From NCBI GenBank assembly GCA_963575645.1, contig OY754466.1, positions 41,138,001-41,202,000 of the forward strand: a stretch of DNA of 64,000 bases, given 5' to 3'. The translations under genes and the position numbers were made by a program. The notes beneath the pieces are model-generated. The model did not search any database. It saw only the letters and a program-made list of their open reading frames with translations, and had not been told where the DNA came from. The stretch is from Xanthostigma xanthostigma. Lineage: Eukaryota; Arthropoda; Insecta; Raphidioptera; Raphidiidae. This document shows positions 1-11,480 of the stretch, one piece after another. Every line of letters begins with the position of its first letter. Within the stretch, counting starts at the first letter, position 1.

Positions 1-8
1 TGATGGAT

Positions 9-541
9 AAAAAAACTCGGGTCGCAGTGCGAAACCCTGCCGACAATATAGTGTATTTGCTTTTATAAGCAGTGTGGCTCTATTGTATGAACTTAACTTT
101 GTTTTTGGACAAAAAAAAAAAAATTACCCCTTAATACACCCCTTAAAACAACATTTTTTTACTTAATTTCAATATTATATACCAATTTAACATCTGTACC
201 AAATTATATACACCCTTCAGTATGTAAATCCATATCAATAAACTTGCGTTTTCATAAAATTTGTAAGTCCGGTTCTGTCGGGCCGATTTTATTGAAATTT
301 TAGCAGCACATTTCAATAATTATTAAAGGGTTAAATTTCAAATTTGAAATGATTCTGAGAATTTTTTCGGTATTTTTGGGCCCAAAAACATTTTTCAACT
401 CCTAAATACCCCCCTTAAAATGGCCCGATCGGGCCCATTTTAAATAGGCTTCTTGCGATGATGGATTCCAACATGTGGACCAAATTTCATTTAAATCGAT
501 TAAGTCTATCGAGAGTTATCGTGGTCACACATATATATATA

Positions 542-591
<50 letters not shown>

Positions 592-727
592 TATATAAAC
601 ATTTCCAAAAATGGTGCCAAACTTCTTAGAAAGTTATGAAACGTCGAGAAATTTTGGTCCGACCCCTAGGTCCCGCCATCCGACCGACGCCAATAGTGTA
701 AGTGCCTTATGGCAAATACACTAATAA
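9..727 (+). repeat. Interspersed repeat, copy A (about 720 bp)
   Basis: The same sequence recurs at about 17996-18703, in the same direction and close to identical apart from the TA-repeat section. Inner ends are inverted (AGTGTATTTGC at 50-60 and GCAAATACACT at 712-722), suggesting a DNA-transposon relic. It lies in the arrestin intron. Confidence 0.75.
531..596. repeat. TA dinucleotide microsatellite
   Basis: Long run of TA inside repeat copy A. A similar run at about 18518-18570 lies in copy B. Confidence 0.85.
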
Positions 728-826
728 TATGAAACGATGCGCAATTGTGAGATGCTTTTTGCAAACAAAACAGTGGCAACTGACTAAAATAACAATCGAC
801 TCGCAGTCTGATTTTATAATAGATCA

Positions 827-1204
827 CTAGCGGTCCGTCCCGGTTTCACCCGGGTGCGATAGATATTTCGTTTGCGACCTGGCATCTGAACTAATAGCTT
901 TAAGCAAACTCAACCAGATTTGCTTCTGAACTAATAGCTGTGAGCAAATTCTAACAAATGTCGCTACTTGGGACTAAAATTTTTGTTTGCTTTGAGTAAA
1001 CTCTACCACACGATATTACGTGTTACTAAGACGGGTTTTCGGAGAAAATACCGTAATTTTGTACAAAATATTTAATAAAAACTATCCTATAGCGTAAGTT
1101 GCACCAAGCAAGACACATCTACAAAATTTCATTAAAATCTGTTCAGTGGTTTCGGAGATTAGCGCAGCCAAAATTGTGACACGGGAATTTTATATATATA
1201 TAGA
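827..1204 (-). mobile_element. Non-autonomous Helitron (378 bp)
   Basis: Read on the minus strand it starts TCTATATATATA, ends CGGACCGCTAG (CTAG end) and has a GC-rich CACCCGGGTG palindrome before the 3' end. It is inserted between A and T, as Helitrons do. No ORF. Confidence 0.75.
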
Positions 1205-1571
1205 TTTGGTCGCTTCTGAGCGTTTGCCAGGCGGTTACTGAGCTGTGGGTTGTAATAGGTTCCGAAATATAACCCAGTATACTGACCAGTCCTAAAAACG
1301 TCATGAATCCGACGTCATAATAGTACTGGTGTGCCACCATATTGTACTGGTGAGACAGGTGTGTGTTGGACTATTAGGAAAATGTTCCAGCTACATTTGA
1401 CCCCGCCGGGGTTCAGACCCAGTATCTCCTTTTGTGTTGTTCAGTGTGCATAAGGCCTTACTTCGTGATGGTAGTTAATAAACATGTGGGTTTATTATTG
1501 TTACAAACACAAAGTATAAATAAAATAGTATATAGTGTGACATAATAAATAAAGAAGATACGTTGTTGCAG

Positions 1572-4371
1572 GATGCACTGGTCAAACGTCTCGGACCCAA
1601 TGCATATCCGTTCACGATGGAGATAACGCCGCTAGCGCCTCCAAGCGTTCAACTAGTTCCGGCGAAAGAATATAAAGGCGCTCCAATCGGTACCAGTTAT
1701 GACGTCAGAGCATATATTGGTAAGTCTAGTATGAAATAATTGAATTTAAAAAAAACACGCTTTTATAGCAATTTACACTATAAAGTAAAAAATAATTTTT
1801 AAATATAAAGATTTTTTTCAACAGCGATATGACGTACCCTCAACTCGATATTATTTAATTTTTTAAATAATCCATTCTTATCCTATCGCTCTTAAACAAT
1901 ATCATCGGAGGAGCTGTAATCGTTTTAAGGAGAAGGGAAAGGATTTGAAATGAAAAGAGTAGATATCTTATGCTCCGAATGAAATAATTTTGTGTAAAAA
2001 AAGATTATGGTTATTTTACCATTCCAATCCACAAGTGGGGAAGGGTACTTAATTTACGTCAAAACCCACTTTTGAAAATTTTACAATATTTTTTCGTTTT
2101 GAGGTTCCACGAATCCAAAAAAACGTACTTTTGGAAAAAATCTATGCGTCTGTTTGTGTGTCGGTCAGAGGTCTGTGAGCACGATACAGGTTAAACTTAA
2201 ACGGATGAGCGGATTGAAACCAAATTTTGAGAGGATGGTATGCAAATATGAAGAGCGCTATTGTTTTTGGGAAAAATCGGCGCATGCTACAATGTTGTTT
2301 TTCAATATATAATAATAATGGTATACTTTTCATAACGGGTTATTATTCGCTATTTATTTTTTCAAGAAAGTTAATCTGACACTAAATTGAGGGCTCCAAG
2401 TTTTAGTCCCGATGGAGGAAATTAAATTTTCTTACAAACAATAATTAATTTTTTCACCGACTTCAAAAAAGTGGAGGTTCTCGATGCGGTGTACTTTTTT
2501 ATATGTACGTTCAGCCATAACTTTTCGAGGGGTTAGCCGATTTGAAAAATGTTGACGCCATTTTGTTCAGAATTTTTCCGGATTGGTACCATACGATTTT
2601 CGTTAAATTTTTTTTTCTGAACTTTTAGTTTTGGAAATATTTTGAAAAAATTGTTTTGTGGATCTGTCAGAAATAAACTAGTTAAGCATGCTTTGATTAA
2701 TTATTACGTGACGTGGAACATATTATGTAGGTAACCATGGCAACGAATAGCAAATGTCATATTGAATACTAGTTATTACCCGCGTCACCTCACGCGATAT
2801 CAGAAATTTTATTTTCTTTATTATACTATATCAAAAGTCAACATTTTGAAGTTAGAATGGTCCCGTCGCCCAATTGGTTGGAATTTATTTTTTTATATCG
2901 AGGCCCTTTTTCATATTGAACCTAATTCTTGTATAGTTACGCTACTACAAAAAAAAAAACAGCATATTATTCCACATCGAATGATCAAAACAATTTGTAT
3001 TTAATGTTATTGTTTATTTAACTGTACCACAATAGGTTTTCAGACAGACCACTACATTTGAATGAGCGCGAGGCAAATGAAATTACAAAACAGCACAAGT
3101 ACATCAGTGATGAACTAATTTCGGGCGACAAACGAAGCACGCAAACTTTACAAAATAAAACGTCCCCGTTCTGCCATAGTGACAAATGTTTCCACATAAT
3201 ATATAATCGCATACCGCACTCTATATCTGTACTTACATAAAGGCCGCTGCACACGAGGCTGGATTTGCCGCTAGATTCCTTGAATTAGAATTTATTTATC
3301 CAAAGACATACAATTATGTATAGAATTCGTCAAAAGAAAGATAAATCGTGTTTACATCTCATTAACAACAAAATCATCTACCTTATAGAGACATTGTTTA
3401 AGAAGAGTAGTTTTCAATTCTCTTTTAAATTTCTAAATTTTAAAATTTTTTAAACTGTTTGGCTGCTTTGTCGATAAAAAGCAGTATTTACACTTTTTTA
3501 AGTAATACATTTCTTTTAAATCAATAATTACTGTAATTAATAAAATATAATAAATATTTAATTGAAAACACTGTAGGATAATTATTTTTATATAGGTACC
3601 TATAGTTATAACAGTTTTCAAATGAGCTATTAATTAGATTTATTTAATTTTAATTAGTCGTAAATAAAATTAAAATAAATTTAAATCTTCAGTATAAAGT
3701 AGTGTTGATCCAATAGAATGTTAAGATGAAGGAAGGTTTTGGTTGAGGATCATAAAATAAGCTTTACCAATGTTTCGCTAGTGGCCAACGTTTCGAACAT
3801 ATTGTATCTTACAATTATTGTAAGATACAATATGTTCTAAATTATATACATATATATAGTATATACATGTTCATAGGCCCTGAAGATGAAAATAATTTTT
3901 CGAAACGTTGGCCACTAGCGAAACATTGGTAAAGCTTATTTTATGATCCTCAACCAAAACCTACCTTCATCATAAATTTAAATGTAAGCCTTAAAAGAAA
4001 GTAATGTAGAAAATAAAAAAAAAATTAAAAATATATTCGCCCAACGTGGGGCTCAAACCCACGACCCTGATATTAACAGACGCATTCTCTACCGACTGAG
4101 CCAGCCGGGCTTGTGAATGTGCAACGCTAATATTGGTATATCCAGTTAGGGCATTTCACCTGAATAGAAGCTTATTTTTGAGATACATTTTGCAACATTT
4201 TTCATTGATGCTCCGCTCCTATTGGTCGTAGCGTGATATTATATAGCCTTCCTCGATAAATGAGCTATAATTTTTTTTTTCAATTTGAACCAGTAGTTCC
4301 TGACATTAGCGCGTTCAACCAAAGAAACAAACAAACTTCCGCTTTATAATATATTAGTATATAGATGTACA

Positions 4372-4442
<71 letters not shown>

Positions 4443-7400
4443 CGACATCCCCTGTATATGACCACACTATTTTTATAGTACATAAAGACAGACGAAAGGA
4501 TATTAATTATCCTGTTTTCGCTGTTTCCTGTCTGAATATGCGTGTTTCACAACGTTGCGCACACGAAAATTTTGAATTTGTCAACTATTGCTAATTTGTC
4601 AGAAAAGTAATTGGCCAATTTATTGTTGTATACTGATTGTAACGTTACGCATATAAATAGGTTTAAGCCAACAATTGTAGACTGCCCACCTGTGAATCGA
4701 CCTTTGAGTTTATTGTTGTCATAACAGGTTATTACGTTAATAATAATAGTCCAAGCGGCGGACGTGAAAACCGCTTCCGACTTTATAGAGGATGAAACTT
4801 TCAGAAAAGATAGGACAATTGTCAATCACTTGACGAGGCAATTCTGTGAGAACCAGGGCCGGCGGATAATGTGGGTACAGTGGGTAGTACTACCCACTCA
4901 AAAAATTCCGAGGTACCACAGAATTTCGAGTGGGTAAATTAATATAATGTGGTCATGATTGCCGTAGTAACGCGAAGTAACCTAGTCTTTTAATTAATTT
5001 GCCCTAACGAAGAGTAACACGCCTTAGATTTTCCCATTTAGAATAACGTTGGAAAATCTGAATTGTGCTAACTTTCGTAAGAGGCGTATATATACCACAG
5101 AGATATTAGACTAGAGTACGCGAGTGAGCCGTGAAAGTGTCTGCAATTCAGAGAGAGAACAGTTCATTATCTCTATGGTAACTAATGATACAAAACAATG
5201 CTGATTTGAGTAAACATAATAAGTACATCTGGTTTTCTGGACCAGCTGCAGCGTTCTCTCTCTCAACTGAGGACACTTTCACTTATGGCAAGCATACGAA
5301 CTAGCGAACTCCAGTTACTTATATCTCTATGATATTGTATATGTTACGGTAAATGTGAACTCTTGGGAAATGTACACTTTTACCGTAAAATGTGCCGGAA
5401 AATGTGTACATTTGCCGCAATATCTACATTTAATGTATACATTTTCCGGCACATTTTACGGTAAAAGTGTACATTTCCCAAGAGTTTACATTTATCGTAA
5501 CATATACACACCTTCCCGGCCAACTACCCACTCGGGATGAAAACCATCCGCCGGCCCTGGACTGAGAATCTAACCCGACAGTGGGAAAATACAGTAGAAC
5601 CTCTGTAAGTCGAAAGTTATAGAGTTTTCGACTTATGAAGGATTTCGACTTAGGCGGATGTTGTAAGAAAATATTCGACCTGTCGAGGTTAAGATTCATT
5701 CTAACTAATTTTGAGTTGCTATGTTCGAGATACAGAGATCCAATTTATTTTTTCGGAGTTACGGAGGGAAAATATGTATCGAAATGGATTGTAGGAGCTC
5801 TCTGATTATTTCAATCTATAGAGTATTGAGATTAGGAGTAATTGAGGTTTTGGGCCTCGAAGGGAAGGGAACAAATCATTTTTTCGAGTTTTGGAGGTTT
5901 TCGACTTATCGAGGTTCCACTTAAAGAGGTTCTACTGTACCACTTCCAGTATTCATTTTGGTGTAGTTGGAGTTTTAATTTTTATGAATTTTTCGGTTGG
6001 TAAGAGCTTTTTATGTTGCCGCCTTAAAGAATGATAGAGCATCACAAAGTCATAATAAGGAGAACCAGCTCGAGCGTAGCGGTGGGCCGGTATCTGTCGC
6101 ATGAAATAATATGGCGTCAGCTATACTGGGTAACGTATACACGTTCATGGCTGACATGACGTGTGCAGTATATCTGTGAAGTTAAATAACTTTGGTAACC
6201 ATAGCGAAAACAGGTGAAAAGAACAGAAGTTGTCCCAGGTAGTGATAACAGCGCAATCTCGCGTGCGCCAGAAAACGGTCCATTTCGAAACACAGCAAGC
6301 ATAGGAAGCTAGGTCTCCTGATTAAAGACTTCGTGTAAAGCATAATGGCAATTCAGTTTTTTTATGCTCTTACCAACCAACAAATTTATAAAAATTAAAA
6401 GCTCTAGCTCTATGGGACTAGTAACTAAATCAAAATGACATGTACCCGTGTGAACCAATCACATATCTGATATATGTAGACGCTAATATTATGTTTATTT
6501 TTCTTAAGCTGAACGCGCTGATGAAAAACTGTACAAACGAGCGGCAGTTCGAATGGGTCTTCGCGTCGTGCAAAGAGCCTGCGCACCACCATCTCCGACA
6601 AACTACAATCCAGTAATGGTATCGTTAACGCCCATGCAGCAACAGTCTTTACAGCAGCAAACAAAACCCGGTGCAAAAATAACACTGTTCGGATCGAAGG
6701 GCACTGCGGCCGCTGAAACAAGTGACGAACAAAAGACTGAACCGCAACGCTACAGCGCCACGCCAGAAGCAGCGAAAAGATCGAAAAAAGACGCGAGTTT
6801 TAACGTAGACGAAATAACATATGCCGACGAAGATGATAACAAACTGTCGCCATCGAATCGTAAAATAACGAAAAAGATGGACGTCGAACAGAGTCAGGTA
6901 GAAGAAATGAGAACAAACCAAACGGCGGAGATTGGCATGAGTCCAGAAAACGTTCAACGAAAGAAATCCCTTAAAGAGATAGAGAATATGAATCTTCTAA
7001 CTGGGCAAAAGAGAGGGAATGACCTTCACATGGATGACATCGAACTGCTGAGGGCAACGCTTCCAGCACCGCGCGCAGTCGTTGTCAAAACGTTCATGAT
7101 GAGCGACGGGCAAATCGAATTGGAAGGATCGTTGGATAAAGCCATCTATTCACACGGTGAAGATATCAAAATAACAGTCTCCGTTAATAACAGAAGTCGC
7201 AAAACTGTTAGAAGAATCAAGGTCAGTATCTTATATCCTTTCATAACATATTTATTTATCGACAAATTTAGTCTCTTTTGTATAACATTTAATTACTGAA
7301 TTATTACGTCGAAAAAGGTAAAAGGCAGTAAGTGATCAACTTATGAATTTGAGTAAATCAAGATTTACTAAAAATGTCTTGACCGTCCAGAATTTTAGAT

Positions 7401-8703
7401 TATGGAGACCAAAACATGGGAGAAACATTTTTTAAAGACAATAAAATTATTGCTGCAGCACTTACTGCTGTTGTTGGCTTCAGTATGAACTCATTTTTCA
7501 ACAAATGTCACTTACTGCCCTTTGCCTTTTTAGGGCAGTATTAATATTGATTATAATAGGCTTTTAATCGACATCTTTTTAAGTGGCAGTACAAATTATT
7601 GGTATTAAAATTCAAAAAAGGCTTTTATCATCAACCTTCCCTTAAACAATTAAAATCATATTAGGGCTTACACCTTTAGAAGACTCAAGATCCGGAGATC
7701 ACGGGGGAAAATGCAGCTTAAATAAAACTCAGTATCTTTATACAGTATTTTCCTATTTTTGACTTAACTGGCAATTATCAATTTATTACACTAAAATACT
7801 ATCTCAATTATAGCTTCTACCGTATTTCGTATTATTTGTTATCTATTAATTACAATTTGGTGTTCTGAAATAATACTTACTTATTTACATCAATTAATTC
7901 ATACCATAACTTGACATTTAAAAAGCGTATTTCTGAAGAACTTTCAAGCAATTTTCTTATTCGTCAGGCGAGAGCCTTCACCGCGGCGCCTGAATTTATT
8001 CACGCCTCGCCTGGAACCGCTAGCATAACGGCGATAAACCGGAGCCCGGACATACAATCATCAATATCCGGAGGAGTTGCAGCCTTAGCAGGCACACACA
8101 AGTTCTTAACGATAATTTGAGCAAACCCATGGCATATTTCTTTATTTGTCCAGAGATTGCCTGGGGAAGGCAAGCAATATTAATCACAATTTACGAATTG
8201 GTTTGATGTTTCAGGTGTTCACCGTTCAACACGTTGACGTTTGCATGTTCTCCAACGGGAAGTTCAAAAACGTCGTCGCCAGCATAGATTCCAAAGACGG
8301 TTGTCCACTACATCCGGGTTCAACATTCAAGAAACAGTACGACCTGATCCCAACTAAAGGTCAAACAAAAAACTGGATTGCTCTGGAAGACTCGTACACC
8401 AAAACTGGCACCAGCTTGGCATCGACCGTCAGTCCAAACAGCAACAGCACCGAGGAACGTAACGTGTTCGCGATTTATGTGTCGTACTACGTTAAGATAA
8501 AACTGATTGTCAGCGTCACCACGAGTGAAGTGTCTCTCAAGTTACCGTTCACGTTGATGCATTCGCGAAGTGATTTCGAATCGACACTGATGTCGCGAGA
8601 GTTTTACGAGAGAAAAATTGAAAACGCATCGCCAGCAGCCATAAAATTGTCAGAAAATACAGTAGATTCCAAAGTTATGAACGTCGATAAGGAAAAAACT
8701 TGA
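1572..8703 (+). CDS. Arrestin family protein, 5'-partial (3 exons seen)
   Basis: Arrestins bind activated, phosphorylated GPCRs, block G-protein coupling and often recruit endocytic proteins. Exons seen: 1572-1719 (opens DALVKRLGPNAYPFTMEI, a hallmark arrestin block), 6509-7221 and 8215-8703; all have AG/GT junctions with matching phases (1, then 0). The N-domain strand ending LRVVQ keeps the Arg that aligns with the phosphate-sensing Arg (visual arrestin R175). The C-domain runs from KTFMMSDGQIELEGSLDK through VSYYVKIKLIVSV to LPFTLMHS. Upstream exons for the start of the N-domain are outside the window. Oddities: about 150 residues, rich in charged and polar residues, sit where arrestins have a hinge of roughly a dozen residues. 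The polar-core acids aligning with D296/D303 read Glu and Gly. The frame continues past the TGA at 8701-8703. It is clearly an arrestin, but diverged from Arr1, Arr2 and kurtz; a third insect arrestin class (Drosophila CG32683-like) is a guess to be tested. Confidence 0.93.
2016..2897 (+). repeat. Interspersed repeat, copy 1
   Basis: Shares long blocks with 62709-63310: TTACCATTCCAA, CACAAGTGGGGAA near the left end and GTCGCCCAATTGG near the right end. Class unknown; no ORF of note. Confidence 0.7.
3725..3971. repeat. Foldback element with GAAACGTTGG motif
   Basis: Near-perfect inverted repeat from GATGAAGGAAGG to CTACCTTCATC, with a small AT-rich centre. The inner arms carry CCTGAAGATGA then TTCGAAACGTTGGCC. 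Related to 37481-37698. Confidence 0.8.
3973..4365 (-). mobile_element. Helitron fragment carrying a tRNA-Lys-like module
   Basis: The minus strand begins TCTATATACTAATATA at 4365 between A and T and follows the 22052-22637 Helitron (GAACGCGCTAAT, GGAACTACTGGTTCAAATTG, ATTTATCGAGGAAG). It breaks off at the foldback at 3971, so its 3' third is missing. Confidence 0.7.
4038..4110 (-). ncRNA. tRNA-Lys-like sequence inside Helitron
   Basis: The minus strand reads GCCCGGCTGGCTCAGTCGG ... GGGTTTGAGCCCC ... TTGGGCG, close to insect tRNA-Lys(CTT) with good A and B boxes. The anticodon loop and arm are changed (CTGTTAAT), so it is probably not a working tRNA. Confidence 0.6.
4375..4438. repeat. (CTTT)n/(CT)n microsatellite
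   Basis: Run of CTTT followed by CT, just beyond the 5' end of the Helitron fragment. Confidence 0.9.
5098..5331. mobile_element. hAT-type MITE (AGAGATAT ends), copy 1
   Basis: Same family as 38066-38294, in the opposite direction: AGAGATATTAGACTAGAGTACG at one end and TTACTTATATCTCTATG at the other, with shared inner blocks. Confidence 0.65.
5338..5506. repeat. Palindromic MITE
   Basis: Arms GTTACGGTAAATGTGAACTC and its reverse complement, centred near 5427. It lies within the hAT-like element. Confidence 0.7.
5592..5937. mobile_element. pogo/Tc1-like MITE
   Basis: Ends CAGTAGAACCTCT and AGAGGTTCTACTG are inverted and flanked by TA on both sides. No transposase. Confidence 0.75.
5964..6406. 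mobile_element. TIR element
   Basis: The ends form an inverted repeat of about 45 bp, imperfect, built on TTTTAATTTTTAT and GGTTGGTAAGAGC. It ends about 100 bases before an arrestin exon. Confidence 0.55.
7312..7531. mobile_element. TIR element in arrestin intron
   Basis: AAAAAGG and GGCAGTAAGTG at the left are mirrored by CACTTACTGCC and CCTTTTT-type sequence at the right. Confidence 0.55.
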
Positions 8704-9270
8704 AACGAGGGGGACAATTTTAAACAAACTGTTGTTATCGAAATTAATCGTAGTTATTGTGAGAATAGTAGTAACAAAACTGTGGTACAACCGATAGACG
8801 ACAACAATGTAAATTCGTCAACAAATAACAATGCGTTTGTTATGAAACCTAACGGGAATAAATCTGACGATGTGTTACAGTCGCCCAATCGAAATACTAA
8901 TGCAATTATAAAACCGACTAGCCTTGGAAACGAATTGGTTAACGTCACGCCTGCTGTGTCGCCGAACAGAAGGAACACCGAATGTGAAATAATTATAAAC
9001 CGTGCAACCGGTGCCACGGAATTATTGTCCGATATTCGTAGGAATAGTGAAACGTTCAAAACGAATGCCATTTATACCGAAACTTTCAAACATACCGGCG
9101 GAGAAAAACGCGATTTTGACGAAATTATTATCGAGAAGCGTAGCGAGGTGACGGTTTGTGAAACGGCCGAAAGTGACAAAAAAATCGAAAGTTCCAAAAA
9201 GAAGAGTGCCGAAAAAGGTTTTAGTATACAGAGGGCATGGTGTTGTTTAAGAGGAAGACGAACTTCATAA
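8704..9270 (+). CDS. In-frame open extension of arrestin after a single TGA
   Basis: Directly after the TGA at 8701-8703 the arrestin frame stays open for 188 codons to a TAA at 9268-9270. The peptide is low-complexity and hydrophilic, rich in Asn, Thr, Ser, Lys and Glu, and ends in a Cys-Cys and basic tail (CCLRGRRTS). That length without a stop in such AT-rich DNA is very unlikely by chance. No good donor lies just before the TGA, so splicing around it is not obvious. Possible readings are translational readthrough (TGA followed by A), a recent nonsense change in this allele, a sequencing error, or an unseen splice form. It could instead be 3' UTR. Confidence 0.6.
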   Translation, partial: NEGDNFKQTVVIEINRSYCENSSNKTVVQPIDDNNVNSSTNNNAFVMKPNGNKSDDVLQSPNRNTNAIIKPTSLGNELVNVTPAVSPNRRNTECEIIINRATGATELLSDIRRNSETFKTNAIYTETFKHTGGEKRDFDEIIIEKRSEVTVCETAESDKKIESSKKKSAEKGFSIQRAWCCLRGRRTS

Positions 9271-9552
9271 CATACTGTCAGAAAAATATAAATGTGTTTT
9301 TTTTTTCACGACGCGACTTTTTAAAGTTGTACAAACTTATACTGCGCGTCCGACCAAAGAACGTCTGTGCGGAAAGAGTGCTAGAATTATGTGAACAAAA
9401 GGTGGAGAAAGTGTTCTCGCGTAGTCGTTGATGCGCTTTCGACAAAGGGAAAGCTTTTGTTGTAAACAATGTTTTATTTATATAGATAGATATTTATTAA
9501 CATTTACGATTCTATTTTACATAAAATCACGCAAATCTTTATAAAAAAATCT

Positions 9553-9599
9553 CGTCAACTACAAACTCGGTCGTTAACTGACCAAACTTGTAGTTGACG
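9553..9599 (+). promoter_or_regulatory. Stem-loop in likely arrestin 3' UTR
   Basis: CGTCAACTACAA at 9553-9564 pairs perfectly with TTGTAGTTGACG at 9588-9599. An inner GGTC/GACC pair could extend the helix. It lies about 280 bases after the second stop. Function unknown. Confidence 0.5.
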
Positions 9600-10403
9600 G
9601 GATTTGTTATAGATATTATCATATTTGCGTCGTAACGTCACTGGCAATTCACTTAAATATACATCAATGAATCAATCCCTACATTGAGACAGCTAGATAT
9701 TGCATAAGAAACGCTCTAAGGTGTCATTTAAATATATATAGGTATATCTGGGTTACTGGAATGTCCCAATGTGACAGGAGCGTTTTATATAACTCAATAT
9801 ATTAGCTACAAATCGTTAGTTTTCATGGCGCTTTCCCTAAATAAAGGACCCTATGCACACTCTTTTACTGGACGTTCTTTGGTTGGCCGGATAATATCTG
9901 GCAATTATTCAGCACCTCTCTGAACTAAGCATTAATATTTAATTCCTCGATATCAATATTTTAGCATTACCTATTCTGTAAAAAATATTGAAAAATACTA
10001 AAAAAAATTACCGATTGTAAATACCAGTCAAAGTGTGCCTAACTGAGATTAGTAATTAAAAAAAGTACTGAAATTTCACCTGTACATTCAAAATATTATT
10101 ATAAAACAATTAATATATAAGACCGTTTAATTAAAATCTTTAAATAGTCGAAGAGCTATTGGCCTCGATAACGTACCCACCCATTTCTACACAGCTGGAA
10201 ATATGCAAAAGTGTAAGTTTGGATTTCCTTAAAGAAAGAAAGGCCGGTATGGCTCAAGGACATAGGTGAAATAACCCTTGAATTTTTAAAAATGGAGAAA
10301 AAATGCAAAATGTGTCGTTTTTACGAAGCTCCTTACATTAATAATTGCTACTTAATTGCCATAATGTTTGTTGATGAATACTACCTGTTATACTAGGTCA
10401 AAG

Positions 10404-10602
10404 CAGCCCCGGATCTACGATAATGGCGCCCCCTTTCTCCAGCATTTGAGATAAATTACTTAAAAGAACTGGTTAGCATTTTTCGTAAACGGGGCAAGAA
10501 CTCTTTAGCACTCTTTATTATCTATTACCATATTATATTATGATTTTGGCGCCCTCTGAGACTGCCACCCGGGGCGGTTTGTCCCCCCTCGATCCGGGAC
10601 TG
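10404..10602. mobile_element. hAT-like MITE (199 bp)
   Basis: Ends CAGCCCCGGATC and GATCCGGGACTG, flanked by GGTCAAAG and GGTAAAAG (7 of 8 match). Confidence 0.75.
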
Positions 10603-11160
10603 GGTAAAAGGTTGCTGTTTAGGGGTGAAATCCACTTATTTCTACAAGGCTGAAAATTGACCAGTATCTTCGAAAAAAACGGCCATATGCAAAGAGCCAT
10701 ACCGACTGGGCGGTATTGGGGTTCCGTACCACTAAATTGAATTGGCTGAGTGGGAGAAAGAGGGCGCTATGCAGCCCCGCGCGTGCGAGAGAGCATTAAA
10801 GGCAGCTCCGCAGCGAGCGTAGTATTAAATCCACAACCACGTTATATTTTTTAGCAACCTATTATATTTTTATACAATCTATGTAATATGTTAAGACACA
10901 TCTGGAATCAACAATCTTACTTCATATTTAAATTCGAACTTTCGTAATATTTCTCATATTACGAAAATTTCATTGGCAAAATTATTAAAGCACGCGAACT
11001 TTTTTAATCTAATTCATTTCGTATAATATAGAACAAATCAATATTAAAATTTTTATGGTAATCTTTGTATATGCTACCGTTAAAACCCGAATCAATGAGT
11101 TTTTTTACAGATTTTGGGTTTTGAGGATAACATATATAAATATTAATAGATACTATAGAC

Positions 11161-11480
11161 CAGGGGCGGGCAAATCTTTTGATCGGCGGGCCACATAGCT
11201 GATGAAAATTTGACCGCGGGCCGAATGGCTGACGAAAATTTCACCGCGGGCCAAAAATTTGCAGAAAAAAAGATCCTTACATTTTATTTCCGCATTCGGA
11301 GAGCAAAAAAAAAAAAAGGTCCTCACATTCTATTTTCGCATGTGGAGACCAAAAAAGAAAAGGTCCCCGCATTCTATTTTCGCTACTATTTTTCTAAAAT
11401 TTTCTAAAATGCTTCGCGGGCCGGATAAGATTGCGCTGCGGGCCGGAACCGGCCCGCGGGCCGCCATTTGCCCAGGCCTG
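11161..11480. mobile_element. hAT-like MITE (320 bp)
   Basis: Ends CAGGGGCGGGCAAAT and ATTTGCCCAGGCCTG, flanked by CTATAGAC and TTATAGAC (7 of 8). Inside are direct repeats built on GCGGGCC and TTCGCA-rich units. Confidence 0.75.

Larger units (their letters stand above)
4854..5559. mobile_element. hAT-like element with two inserts
   Basis: Ends CCAGGGCCGGCGGAT and ATCCGCCGGCCCTGG are inverted. Flanks TGTGAGAA and ACTGAGAA fit a worn 8-bp duplication (6 of 8). It contains the 5098-5331 element and a 5338-5506 palindrome. Confidence 0.65.

Noticed and set aside
6425-6957. Minus-strand frames opposite the arrestin hinge exon
   Set aside because: They are shadows of a well-supported plus-strand coding exon.
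9237-9469. Short frames overlapping the end of the arrestin extension
   Set aside because: They are out-of-frame with the extension, low in complexity and have no homology that I recognise.
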